A stretch of DNA of 64,000 bases from Paenibacillus sinopodophylli (GTDB lineage: Bacteria; Bacillota; Bacilli; Paenibacillales; Paenibacillaceae), in the NCBI RefSeq assembly GCF_005930355.1, contig NZ_VDBO01000001.1, positions 310,001 to 374,000 of the forward strand, read 5' to 3'. The notes under the pieces are model-generated. The model ran no database searches. It was given only the letters and a program-made list of their open reading frames with translations, and had not been told where the DNA came from. The position numbers and the translations under genes are program-made. Of the stretch, positions 24,787-33,817 are shown piece by piece; within the stretch, counting starts at the first letter, position 1, and the number at the start of each line of letters is the position of its first letter.

Positions 24787-25698
24787 ATGAGGAAACGACT
24801 GACGATTACGAATTTGAAAAAAATGAAGCAGGACCGCAATGCGATTTCCGTATTAACAGCTTATGATTATCCTTCAGCTAAGCTTGCTGAGGAAGCAGGA
24901 ATTGACGTCATTCTTGTCGGAGATTCACTCGGAAATGTCGTACTTGGCTATGATACAACGATTCCAGTCACGATTGAAGATATCGTTTATCACACAAGAG
25001 CTGTTGCAAGAGGCGCGCAGCAAACGTTTATCGTTGCGGATATGCCCTTCATGACCTATGGGATTGGACGTGAGTCGACGCTAAAAAATGCGGCAAGGAT
25101 TATGCAGGAAGGCGGCGCTCAAGCCGTAAAGCTTGAGGGCGGCGTTGATATAGCAGGAGATGTTGCCGCGCTAGTCAAGGCAGGTATACCGGTAATGGGG
25201 CATATAGGCTTGACGCCTCAATCCGTACATCAGCTTGGCGGCTACAAAGTGCAAGGCAAGCTGGATGCAGATGCACAGCGTCTTATTGAGGATGCCAAAG
25301 CGATTGAAGAGGCTGGGGCGTTCAGTATCGTTATTGAGCTTGTCACCGAGTCGCTTGCTGCTCATATAAGTGAAGTGCTCTCAATTCCGGTTATTGGGAT
25401 CGGAGCGGGACGCAGCTGTGATGGTCAAGTGCTTGTCTATCATGATATTTTGCAATATTCCTCCCCATATTTCGAGAAAAAGTTTGTGAAAACTTATGCA
25501 GATATTGGTACGACGATTAGAAATGCGATTCAATCCTATGTAGATGACGTAAAGTCAGGGCAATTCCCTGACGAGGAGCATGTGTTCGGTGCTACACCGG
25601 CAGCGATCCCTTCGTTGTATGGCAGCTCGAATGAGAGTCAACCAGACAGTCAGTTGGGAAAGGCCGGACAGGTGAAGAAAGGGGTCGAAACATCGTGA
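24787..25698 (+). CDS. panB: 3-methyl-2-oxobutanoate hydroxymethyltransferase
   Basis: First committed step of pantothenate synthesis: adds a hydroxymethyl group from methylene-tetrahydrofolate to ketoisovalerate. 303 residues with the TIM-barrel motifs LTAYDYPSAKLAEEAG, LVGDSLGNVVLGY (metal Asp), KLEGG and GHIGLTPQS, and IGIGAGRSCDGQVLV. ATG 24787 is chosen (GGAGG at 24773-24777, nine bases away); ATG 24778 directly abuts that site. The stop overlaps panC. Confidence 0.95.
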   Translation: MRKRLTITNLKKMKQDRNAISVLTAYDYPSAKLAEEAGIDVILVGDSLGNVVLGYDTTIPVTIEDIVYHTRAVARGAQQTFIVADMPFMTYGIGRESTLKNAARIMQEGGAQAVKLEGGVDIAGDVAALVKAGIPVMGHIGLTPQSVHQLGGYKVQGKLDADAQRLIEDAKAIEEAGAFSIVIELVTESLAAHISEVLSIPVIGIGAGRSCDGQVLVYHDILQYSSPYFEKKFVKTYADIGTTIRNAIQSYVDDVKSGQFPDEEHVFGATPAAIPSLYGSSNESQPDSQLGKAGQVKKGVETS

Positions 25699-26579
25699 TT
25701 GTCTGTCGTACGAAAGCAGAGCTGAAGCTCCAGCTATCAAGCCTAAGAAAGCAGAACAAATCAATTGGGTTTGTTCCTACAATGGGCTTTCTGCATGAGG
25801 GACATGCGTCCCTGCTAAGGCAGGCTCATAATGAGAATGATGCGGTTGTATTAAGCATATTCGTGAACCCGCTCCAATTCGGCCCGAATGAGGATTTGGA
25901 TCGATATCCACGAGATGAGAAACGTGACTTGATGCTTGCAGAGGAGTGCGGAACTCATCTGGTATTTATGCCTTCGGTGGACGAAATGTACCCCAATAAG
26001 CCATTGACAAGCGTTATTGTCAGCCAGGTGACAGATCGTCTCTGTGGAGCGTCACGTCCTGGTCATTTCGACGGTGTTGGTACAGTTGTAAGTAAGCTGT
26101 TTCACCTCGCTCAGCCAGATCGAGCTTACTTTGGCATGAAGGATGCCCAGCAGGTAGCTGTAATTAAGCAGATGGTCAATGATCTTAACTTTCATGTTGA
26201 GATTGTAGCCTGTCCGATCGTACGTGAGCCTGATGGCCTCGCATTAAGCTCGAGGAATTTATATTTAACACCTGAGCAGCGTGTACAAGCGGTGTTATTG
26301 TCGAGAAGCCTTCGACAGGCTGAAGAACAGCTTACTGAGCAAGGTATGACATCAGCGCGCTTGGAAGCCATCGTAAAGGATGCAATCAATGAAGCGGATG
26401 AAGCCGTCATCGACTATGTGGAACTGCTGCAATTCCCATCCTTGCAGCCTATTGATGCTGCTGCATTATTAAGTACCTATAAGGAGCCATTACTATTAGC
26501 CGTAGCAGTCAAGTTCGGAGCGACGCGGCTTATTGATAACCGAATTATACAGGCAACGGAGGTGAACTCGTATGTTTAG
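25695..26579 (+). CDS. panC: pantothenate synthetase
   Basis: ATP-dependent condensation of pantoate and beta-alanine. 294 residues. The class I adenylyltransferase motif [16 protein letters not shown] (HxGH) near the N terminus, [18 protein letters not shown], and the second ATP motif [11 protein letters not shown] (KMSKS counterpart) are present. Start GTG 25695 overlaps the panB stop by four bases; the end overlaps panD by eight. Confidence 0.95.
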   Translation: MIVCRTKAELKLQLSSLRKQNKSIGFVPTMGFLHEGHASLLRQAHNENDAVVLSIFVNPLQFGPNEDLDRYPRDEKRDLMLAEECGTHLVFMPSVDEMYPNKPLTSVIVSQVTDRLCGASRPGHFDGVGTVVSKLFHLAQPDRAYFGMKDAQQVAVIKQMVNDLNFHVEIVACPIVREPDGLALSSRNLYLTPEQRVQAVLLSRSLRQAEEQLTEQGMTSARLEAIVKDAINEADEAVIDYVELLQFPSLQPIDAAALLSTYKEPLLLAVAVKFGATRLIDNRIIQATEVNSYV

Positions 26580-26955
26580 AACGATGATGAAGTCAAAACT
26601 TCACCGAGCAACTGTAACAGAAGCTAATCTGAACTATGTGGGCAGCATTACGATTGATGAAGATTTGATGGATGCAGCCAACATCTGGGAGAATGAAAAG
26701 GTTCAAATCGTTAACAACAACAACGGCGCTAGGTTCGAAACCTACGTGATAACAGGTGAACGGGGTTCAGGGGTTATTTGCTTGAACGGGGCCGCTGCAA
26801 GACAGGTTCAACCTGGTGATCAAGTCATTATTATTTCATACGCGATGATGACAGAGGCCGAAGCGAAGGTACACAGACCAATTGTTACGATACTGGATGC
26901 TCAGAACCGGCCGCTGCAGGTATTGAACGAGGAGCTTCACGCAACTATCCTTTAA
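26572..26955 (+). CDS. panD: aspartate 1-decarboxylase, pyruvoyl-dependent
   Basis: Makes beta-alanine from aspartate. 127 residues. The self-cleavage site Gly24-Ser25 in NYVGSITID would generate the catalytic pyruvoyl group; [11 protein letters not shown] precedes it and [11 protein letters not shown] forms the later active-site segment. Overlap with panC makes panBCD a fully coupled operon supplying all committed pantothenate enzymes except the ketopantoate reductase. Confidence 0.95.
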   Translation: MFRTMMKSKLHRATVTEANLNYVGSITIDEDLMDAANIWENEKVQIVNNNNGARFETYVITGERGSGVICLNGAAARQVQPGDQVIIISYAMMTEAEAKVHRPIVTILDAQNRPLQVLNEELHATIL

Positions 26956-27076
26956 TTTAACGATTAGCAGTGTTAATCCCTTCATTATGTAACGAATGGG
27001 ATGCTGTATGAAAACCGCTGTTAAAACAGAAAATGAACATAACACTCCTTAATTCTTAAGCGAAGGCGGGTGCGGT

Positions 27077-27784
27077 ATGTTCCAGCATATGTTTTCATCC
27101 ATGAACGACATGCTTGATCAAATTATTGAGCAATATGGTGACGCTGATGTAGTGGAGAAGCAGCATTACGAAGAACAGATGAATGAGCTCAAGAAGGTTA
27201 GTGATACGTTTATCGAGCAATGGCTTTCGTTCGAAGAGAAATTTGCAGATTTCAAGGAGCAGCATGGCAATTTAGCAGTCATTACTAAGGAGCCGAACGT
27301 TCAGGGAGCTGTCCAGCACAGCTTGCCTGTAAGTGAGAAATCTTCTTGCAATGCAGCAGATTTGGAAATTCCTGACGAGCTTGCTTTATTCATATCCAAA
27401 GGTCAGGGCTATTATAAACTGTTTATGTTTTCTGAAGCGGCGATACAGTTCCAAACGGTTATTAGTCAGTCGCCGGAATGTAATTTGGCTAGACTTTTTC
27501 TTGGCATGACGAATATGCATCTTCAGAATTGGAGTGAAGCACAGCGTCATTTCCAAATGCTGATTGCTACAACAGACTTCCCCAAATGGCTGGCAATGGG
27601 ATATAATGCGCTAGGGTGCATTCAAGCTGTGCATACGAACTTGGCGCAGGCTGAGCTGCTATTTATGAAAGCTCATGATGTATGTCCAAGCTTCAAAGAT
27701 CCCATGAGCAACTTGAAGTCATGTCAAGAAACGCCCAAGCAATTATCGTTATATTTCGGAAGCACCGAGCTGTGCTGTTTGTGA
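27077..27784 (+). CDS. TPR-like protein upstream of dinG
   Basis: 235 residues. N-terminal charged, possibly coiled-coil region (about 5-75), then helical repeats with TPR character (KGQGYYKLFMFSEAAIQFQT, CNLARLFLGMTNMHLQNWSE, QAVHTNLAQAELLFMKAHDV). AAGGCGGGTG precedes ATG 27077. It ends 16 bp before dinG. The partner is unknown; the B. subtilis region has no obvious equivalent that I recognise. Confidence 0.65.
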   Translation: MFQHMFSSMNDMLDQIIEQYGDADVVEKQHYEEQMNELKKVSDTFIEQWLSFEEKFADFKEQHGNLAVITKEPNVQGAVQHSLPVSEKSSCNAADLEIPDELALFISKGQGYYKLFMFSEAAIQFQTVISQSPECNLARLFLGMTNMHLQNWSEAQRHFQMLIATTDFPKWLAMGYNALGCIQAVHTNLAQAELLFMKAHDVCPSFKDPMSNLKSCQETPKQLSLYFGSTELCCL

Positions 27785-27800
27785 GAGGATCGGGGAATAC

Positions 27801-30707
27801 ATGAAATTTGCAGTATTGGATTTAGAAACGACGGGACATGGCTTGGAGGATGACATATTGCAAGTTGGACTGGTCATCGTCTCTGATGAGCTTGAGATCA
27901 TTGACCAGTTCAGCTCCTTTGTTCGCCCTAATATCCCAATACCGGCCTTTATTACACAGTTAACTGGGATTGATGAATCGCTTGTTGCGGATGCTCCGTC
28001 TCTCAAGGAGGTCATCAACCAGCTTACTCCATTGCTGGAGGATACCGTTTTGGTAGCACATAATGTCGGTTTCGATGCAGGATTTTTGAATCAGGCACTT
28101 AAAAGATGTGGTTTGCGACCATTCGGCGGACGAAGGCTGGATACCATCGAACTACTTAAAATTTTATATCCTACTATTAATACGTACCAGCTTGGAGCAG
28201 TCTCCGAGCTATTCGGTATACCGCATGATCAGCATCACCGTGCAGACAGCGATGCCAGAGCAACTGGGCTATTGTTAATTGAAACGGTTAAAAAGCTACG
28301 CAAAATGCCGCTGCTCACTTTGCAGCGGCTTTCCGCGCTTGTTGATGACGGCAGTGATTTGAGCTGGTTCATTAAGCACACCCAGCAAGAAATGGAATAT
28401 AAAAACGTATTCGAATCGAATGAGTACGATTATTTCAATCAATTCGCTCTGAAAGTTCGGGAGTGGAATGAAGAGCAGCCTCCCCGTGCCGGCAGTACGA
28501 ATGCGATGCCGTTAACGGATGTTTCATTCGATAACTATTTGGCCGAAGTCAGACAACGTTTCGAACAGAAATTCGAAAATTATGAGGAACGAGAAGCGCA
28601 GGTAACCATGTTTCAAGAGGTTTACAGTGCGCTAAATCAAAATCAGCATTTGCTTATTGAAGCAGGCACGGGAACAGGCAAGTCTCTCGGTTACTTGATT
28701 CCTGCACTTTACTATGGTATACAGAATGGCAAAAAGGTTGTCGTCAGCACTCATACTATCAATTTGCAGGAGCAGCTAAGGCAACGTGATTTGCCTTTGC
28801 TTGAAGATATTTTACCTTTCGAGTTCAGAGCATCTATATTCAAAGGCAGAGGCAATTATTTGTGCTTGCGCAAGTTTGAGGGTAAAGTCAACACAAAGGA
28901 TCTCGTTTCTCCGATAGAGGATACGGTTACAGCTGCCCAAATGGTCGTATGGCTTGGCGAAACCGAAACTGGCGATCAAGAGGAGCTTAACTTCGGCAAC
29001 AAAGGAGCTGAGTTCTGGTCAACCGTAGCGAGCGATACAGATTCATGCTTAAACCGAGCCTGTCCTTGGTTCAAACGCTGTTTTTATCACAGAGCCAAGC
29101 ATGAAGCCAACATTGCAGATGTTACGATAACGAATCATTCTATGCTCTTTACAGATGTGCAAGCGGATCACCGGCTTCTCCCGTCTTATACCCATCTCAT
29201 CATTGATGAAGCTCATCATGTAGAGGAAGTAGCAGGCAAGCATCTGGGTATGCAAATCAATTATTTTTCATTGACTCAGGTCATTCAGCGTTTATACAAG
29301 GATTCGCGTTCAGGCTTATTGCCTGGCCTACGTCAGAAGCTGATGTACGAGGATGACGCACATCAAGCATCTTGGCTTGAAACGATTGATACGGTCATAC
29401 CTATATTCAATGAAATCAAAGAGCATTGGGATAAACTGTTCGAAATGTTCTACAGCTTTACGTCAACCTCGTCAGATGGTCCAACGGAGAACGGACAATC
29501 GGTATGCCGACTCAAGAAAGACGAGCTCCCAGCTGGTTGGGAGGATGGCGTTACGGTTGAGGGCAATCTACATACCGAGCTGAACCGGGTTGCTCGTACA
29601 GTAGAGAAAATGATTACAGATATTAAAGACCGCGTAGATGATTCAGCGGTTCAAGCGCTTGTTACGGATTTAAATGGAGCGGTTAGAGATATCGTTCGTT
29701 TGAAAGACGAGCTGCGCATCTTCGTCAAGCTGGAGATGCATGACACGGTATTCTGGATCGAAGCAAGCAGCGTGTACCGCTATCGTTCTGTGCAGCTGTA
29801 TGGCGTCCCTGTGGACGTTAGCGCACAGCTTCAAAAGTATTTTTTCGATGTGAAAGAAAGTATTGTGCTTACTTCCGCAACGCTATCCGTACAGAAGTCA
29901 TTCCAGTATGCGCAGGAGCAGCTTGGACTCACCGGTTATGAGGAGCAAGGCAGGTTGAAGACTGTTCAATTGCCGTCGCCTTTCAATTACAGGGAGCAGG
30001 CACTTGTTGTCATTCCTCGTAATTTCCCTGTGCTTAAAGGTGTATCCGTGAATGACACCTATATGGATATGCTAGTTGCTTCTCTTGCTGACGCGGCAAA
30101 GGAAACAAAAGGTAGAATGCTGGTGTTATTTACTTCTTATCGCATGCTGAAACAGGTCTATGAGCCGCTGAAAGAAAAGCTGAGCACATCGGGTATTCAA
30201 GTGCTTGGCCAAGGAATCGACAGCGGTAATCGGACAAAGCTAACGAGACGATTCCGTCAAACGCCTGAATCCGTTCTGCTTGGCACAAGCAGCTTCTGGG
30301 AAGGTGTGGATATTCCAGGCGAAGCTTTGATCTGTTTGGCTATCGTTCGATTGCCTTTCCAGCCGCCCAGCCATCCGCTAGCCGAAGCAAAGGCAGAGAT
30401 GCTGCAGCGCCAGAAGCAGAATCCATTCATGAAGCTGTCCATTCCTCAGGCGGTTATTCGATTCAAGCAAGGCTTCGGCCGGCTTGTAAGAACGTCACAG
30501 GATAAAGGAATCGTTATTATATATGATACGAGAGTCATTGATACGTATTACGGCAAGCATTTCTTATATTCATTGCCTGGTCCGAAGATTGAAACGATGC
30601 ATACTGACCAAATGATCATTCGTATGCGTGAATGGCTAAGTGAAGAGAATGAGCAAGCGGTACCAGTAAAGAATAGCGAATCAAGCAGTGAGGAGGAGAA
30701 GCGATGA
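27801..30707 (+). CDS. dinG: DinG family ATP-dependent helicase with DnaQ-like exonuclease domain
   Basis: 968-residue two-part enzyme. N-terminal DEDD exonuclease (AVLDLETTG, HNVGFDAGFL, HRADSDARATGLLL). From about 240 the XPD-like superfamily 2 helicase: Walker A EAGTGTGKSLGYLIP, the DEAH box in IIDEAHHVEEVA, and motif VI QGFGRLVRTSQDKG. Four cysteines are spaced C-x60-C-x4-C-x5-C between motifs I and II (NYLC, DSC, RAC, KRC), the pattern of the Fe-S cluster in XPD and E. coli DinG. Overlaps rex by ATGA. Probably acts in DNA repair at forks or R-loops. Confidence 0.93.
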   Translation: MKFAVLDLETTGHGLEDDILQVGLVIVSDELEIIDQFSSFVRPNIPIPAFITQLTGIDESLVADAPSLKEVINQLTPLLEDTVLVAHNVGFDAGFLNQALKRCGLRPFGGRRLDTIELLKILYPTINTYQLGAVSELFGIPHDQHHRADSDARATGLLLIETVKKLRKMPLLTLQRLSALVDDGSDLSWFIKHTQQEMEYKNVFESNEYDYFNQFALKVREWNEEQPPRAGSTNAMPLTDVSFDNYLAEVRQRFEQKFENYEEREAQVTMFQEVYSALNQNQHLLIEAGTGTGKSLGYLIPALYYGIQNGKKVVVSTHTINLQEQLRQRDLPLLEDILPFEFRASIFKGRGNYLCLRKFEGKVNTKDLVSPIEDTVTAAQMVVWLGETETGDQEELNFGNKGAEFWSTVASDTDSCLNRACPWFKRCFYHRAKHEANIADVTITNHSMLFTDVQADHRLLPSYTHLIIDEAHHVEEVAGKHLGMQINYFSLTQVIQRLYKDSRSGLLPGLRQKLMYEDDAHQASWLETIDTVIPIFNEIKEHWDKLFEMFYSFTSTSSDGPTENGQSVCRLKKDELPAGWEDGVTVEGNLHTELNRVARTVEKMITDIKDRVDDSAVQALVTDLNGAVRDIVRLKDELRIFVKLEMHDTVFWIEASSVYRYRSVQLYGVPVDVSAQLQKYFFDVKESIVLTSATLSVQKSFQYAQEQLGLTGYEEQGRLKTVQLPSPFNYREQALVVIPRNFPVLKGVSVNDTYMDMLVASLADAAKETKGRMLVLFTSYRMLKQVYEPLKEKLSTSGIQVLGQGIDSGNRTKLTRRFRQTPESVLLGTSSFWEGVDIPGEALICLAIVRLPFQPPSHPLAEAKAEMLQRQKQNPFMKLSIPQAVIRFKQGFGRLVRTSQDKGIVIIYDTRVIDTYYGKHFLYSLPGPKIETMHTDQMIIRMREWLSEENEQAVPVKNSESSSEEEKR

Positions 30708-31360
30708 AGCAAACAAAAATTTCGGAGGCCGTCGTCAGAAGACTTCCCGTCTATCTGCAAGTGTTGAACGAAATGGTGAATCGTGAGATTCAGACGATCT
30801 CTTCATCGGACTTAGGCAACAAGCTTGATTTGAACCCTGCTCAAATTCGTAAGGATCTCGCTTATTTCGGAGAGTTTGGCCGCAAAGGCGTAGGGTATGA
30901 TGTCGTATATCTTATCGAGAAAATTCGCCAAATATTGAAAGTAGACCAGACCATAAAGGTTGCATTGGTTGGCGCCGGAAATTTGGGTCATGCCTTATGT
31001 AATTATAATAAATATTCGAAAGATAATATGCAGATTACGGCAGTTTTTGACGATCATCCGAGTAAGATTGGCACGAGTATAAACAATCTAACGGTACTGC
31101 CCATGAGTGACCTTGCTGCGACGGTTGCAGAACAAAAGATTCGAATTGGAATCATTACGGTGCCTGCATTCGAAGCGCAAAACGTTGCCAATCAATTTGT
31201 AGAAGCGGGCGTCGAGGGCATCCTTAATTTTGCACCTGCCATATTGAGAGTTCCTGACGAGGTACGTATACAAAACGCAGATTTTACGAGAGAATTACTT
31301 AGCATTGCTTATTACTTAGTGCGAGAAGGAGAGAATAACGATGAGTCAGATTTGGATTGA
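30704..31360 (+). CDS. rex: redox-sensing transcriptional repressor Rex
   Basis: 218 residues. N-terminal winged helix (LGNKLDLNPAQIRKDLAYFGEFG) and C-terminal NADH-binding Rossmann domain (ALVGAGNLGHAL). Senses the NADH/NAD ratio and controls fermentation and respiration genes; acetate kinase, the hydroxyacyl-CoA dehydrogenase and the qcr genes in the same window are natural candidates, though I found no full Rex site. Coupled to dinG at its start; its end overlaps mtaD by 20 bases. Confidence 0.95.
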   Translation: MKQTKISEAVVRRLPVYLQVLNEMVNREIQTISSSDLGNKLDLNPAQIRKDLAYFGEFGRKGVGYDVVYLIEKIRQILKVDQTIKVALVGAGNLGHALCNYNKYSKDNMQITAVFDDHPSKIGTSINNLTVLPMSDLAATVAEQKIRIGIITVPAFEAQNVANQFVEAGVEGILNFAPAILRVPDEVRIQNADFTRELLSIAYYLVREGENNDESDLD

Positions 31361-32642
31361 AAATGGTTTTTTTATTACGATGGATGACGAGAATCCTTCT
31401 TTCAAAGGGCATATGGTTGTTACCAATGATCGAATAACTTACATAGGTACAGAAGAGCCTGCATTTCTAGATGAGAACATACAAAAAATCGATGGAAGCA
31501 AGCTTGCTTTCATGCCTGGGCTTATCAATACACATGGTCATGCTGCTATGAGTCTGCTGCGGGGATATTCCGATGATCAGAACCTGCAAGTATGGCTGGA
31601 ACAAAAAATGTGGCCAATGGAAGGTAGATATATCGATCTAGATACTCGCGCAGGAAGCGCTTTGGCCATTGTAGAAATGCTTCGTTCTGGTACGACAGCT
31701 TTCGTTGATATGTATGATCGTATGGATCAAGTGGCACAGGTGACGGAGCAAAGCGGTATTCGCGGTGTATTGACAAGAGGAGTTATCGGATTATGTCCTC
31801 CAGACGTTCAAGAAGCCAAGCTAGCTGAGGCTATCGCATTCGCACGTGAATGGAATGGCAAAGCAGATGGCCGAATTACGACTATGATCTCGCCGCATGC
31901 ACCTTATACATGTCCACCTGAGTACATTGAGAGGTTCGTACAGGCTGCACATGATTACAATTTGCCGCTCCACACGCATATGTCCGAAACGATTGCCGAG
32001 GTCGAACAGAATGTTAGAGATTATGGCGTGCGTCCAGTTGAGCACTTGGATCGTCTTGGTTTCTTCTCCCGTCCAGCACTCGTTGCTCATGCTGTACATT
32101 TGAACGATGCTGAAATTGAACTGCTTGCCGCCAAAGCGGTGAAGGTTTCTCATAATCCAGTGAGCAATCTGAAATTAGCTAGCGGTATCGCGCGTGTACC
32201 TGATATGATACGTGCTGGTATTACCGTTTCTTTGGGGACAGACAGCGCAGCAAGCAACAATAACCTTGATCTGTTCGAGGAAATCCGATTCTCTGCTCTC
32301 CTTCATAAAGGCATTTCAGGTGATCCAACGGCTGTCCCTGCTCTAGAAGCATTGAAGCTGGCAACGATAAACGGTGCTAAATCGATTTGGCAGGAAGATG
32401 ATCTTGGCAGCTTAAAAGTTGGCAAGAAGGCTGATTTCATCGCTATTGATATCGAGCAGCCGCATTTCTACCCAAAAACGGATATGGTATCCCACTTGGT
32501 GTATTCGGGCACAGGCAGGGATGTAAAGCATGTTTGGATTGATGGGCGACAAGTTCTGAATAACGGAGCATGTACCTTCCTTGATGAGGAGCAAATTCGT
32601 TACGATGCACAGGCGAGCTTCGACCGTCTGTTGAATGCCTAA
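31341..32642 (+). CDS. mtaD: 5-methylthioadenosine/S-adenosylhomocysteine deaminase
   Basis: 433-residue amidohydrolase deaminating MTA and SAH. Metal-binding motif NTHGHAAMSLLRG at about 60-75 (the first His pair), HTHMSET at about 213, and the GTDSAASNNNLDLFEE loop carrying the catalytic Asp. The start lies inside rex (20-bp overlap) with AAGGAGAG upstream of ATG 31341, so the genes are co-transcribed. It offers an alternative route for the MTA otherwise recycled by the mtn genes at 41-50 kb. Confidence 0.9.
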   Translation: MSQIWIENGFFITMDDENPSFKGHMVVTNDRITYIGTEEPAFLDENIQKIDGSKLAFMPGLINTHGHAAMSLLRGYSDDQNLQVWLEQKMWPMEGRYIDLDTRAGSALAIVEMLRSGTTAFVDMYDRMDQVAQVTEQSGIRGVLTRGVIGLCPPDVQEAKLAEAIAFAREWNGKADGRITTMISPHAPYTCPPEYIERFVQAAHDYNLPLHTHMSETIAEVEQNVRDYGVRPVEHLDRLGFFSRPALVAHAVHLNDAEIELLAAKAVKVSHNPVSNLKLASGIARVPDMIRAGITVSLGTDSAASNNNLDLFEEIRFSALLHKGISGDPTAVPALEALKLATINGAKSIWQEDDLGSLKVGKKADFIAIDIEQPHFYPKTDMVSHLVYSGTGRDVKHVWIDGRQVLNNGACTFLDEEQIRYDAQASFDRLLNA

Positions 32643-33172
32643 TGCGTGCGACAGCTAGGAAACGCCCTCCGGTCATGACGATGCAGCGATGGATATTCGT
32701 AATCGTTGCTGGACTTTTAGCGCTCGTCACCATTGCGTTTGTATATTTTCGTGAAATTCAAAATCCGCTTCAGTCCGAAGTGGAAAAAGCGAAGGCGCAG
32801 GCAGTTGAAGCCGCTGAGCTTACGGAGGTTGAACAGGTCTATCATCATGTTTGGGATACAAGTAGCTGGATTGTCAAAGGCAAAGGCAAAGACAATGAGC
32901 AGCTTTATGTGTGGCTTGTGGAAGGCGCGGTACCTGAAGTGGTTAAGGCATCAGCCGGTATTACGCAGCAAGAGCTTAATGCAAGCTTCAAGAGCGAGCA
33001 TCCAGATGCACATATCAAAAGAATACAGCCGGGCTTGCTTGATAGTCAGCGAGTGTGGGAAATCTTCTACAGCATAGGGGAGCAATCTTCTCCATACAAA
33101 TACGATTTCTATGATTTTGCCAGCGGACAATTGATTAATTCCTATACGTTACCTTCCCGGACGGAGCCATAA
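32642..33172 (+). CDS. ypmB: YpmB-like membrane-anchored DUF5590/PepSY protein
   Basis: 176 residues: short cytoplasmic N terminus, one membrane helix at about 18-38, then an extracytoplasmic region with two PepSY-like units (AQAVEAAELTEVEQVYHHVW and a C-terminal strand-helix unit ending in FYDFASGQLI). Matches YpmB, which lies near dinG in Bacillus. Start overlaps the mtaD stop (TAATG). Function unknown; PepSY domains often inhibit proteases or bind envelope ligands. Its stop codon lies inside the terminator hairpin loop. Confidence 0.7.
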   Translation: MRATARKRPPVMTMQRWIFVIVAGLLALVTIAFVYFREIQNPLQSEVEKAKAQAVEAAELTEVEQVYHHVWDTSSWIVKGKGKDNEQLYVWLVEGAVPEVVKASAGITQQELNASFKSEHPDAHIKRIQPGLLDSQRVWEIFYSIGEQSSPYKYDFYDFASGQLINSYTLPSRTEP

Positions 33173-33190
33173 GGCTCCGTTTCCTTTTAT
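33161..33190 (+). terminator. terminator overlapping the ypmB stop
   Basis: ACGGAGCC (33161-33168), loop ATAA containing the stop codon, GGCTCCGT (33173-33180), then TTCCTTTT. Perfect 8-bp stem ending the dinG-rex-mtaD-ypmB operon. Confidence 0.8.
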
Positions 33191-33285
33191 TGATGGACGT
33201 AAACCGCAGCTATTGATGATATACTCTCGTATAGAGACTTTGATATACGGAAACAACATATAAAGCTGCGGGAGGGATTTTATTC

Positions 33286-33816
33286 ATGATGAAACCGCGT
33301 ATTGTACCCATTGTTATTACAGCTGCTATTTCTGCAGGCGTATTGTTTGGAGGCTGGGCGATTTATAATCAGGTGAGTGTTGCAGCGCCGTTAGAGCAGG
33401 TTGCGAAGGAAGTATCAGGCGTGATCTCATCGGACAAGCCTATTATGAATAGCAGTCAGGTTACGATTTCACTTGAGCTTGCTGCTGACGCAAGTTTGAG
33501 AGATGTGTATGAACGTATCGAAGCAAACGGGAGCAAGGTTTTTGATGATCGCAAACTACTATTGAACATAAAACAAAAACCGGATAAACAGCTTGACGAG
33601 ATTTGGTACGCAGCCATGTTCGATATTGCTGAGGCGATGGAGACGAAAACATATTCGGGCATACCGGCAGCGATGGATAGGGCGTCGAAAGATAATAAGA
33701 ATGTGACTGTTGCTACGGAAATGGACGAGACGAATGTTTATATAACCCTTAGAATGCAGGATGCAGTGAAGTATGTCGTGCTGCCACGTACATCAACCCA
33801 AATGGAGGCTTGGTAA
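33286..33816 (+). CDS. membrane-anchored exported-domain protein paired with FtsH-like protease
   Basis: 176 residues of unknown function. One N-terminal membrane helix (about 7-25, IVPIVITAAISAGVLFGGW) and an extracytoplasmic alpha/beta domain of about 145 residues. Not recognised as a known family. It ends one base before the FtsH-like gene, whose ribosome site GGAGG is inside this gene, so the two are translationally coupled. One TM plus an outside domain here and two TMs without an outside domain in the next protein together reproduce the parts of a complete FtsH. GGAGGG precedes ATG 33286. Confidence 0.7.
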   Translation: MMKPRIVPIVITAAISAGVLFGGWAIYNQVSVAAPLEQVAKEVSGVISSDKPIMNSSQVTISLELAADASLRDVYERIEANGSKVFDDRKLLLNIKQKPDKQLDEIWYAAMFDIAEAMETKTYSGIPAAMDRASKDNKNVTVATEMDETNVYITLRMQDAVKYVVLPRTSTQMEAW

Positions 33817-33817
33817 T

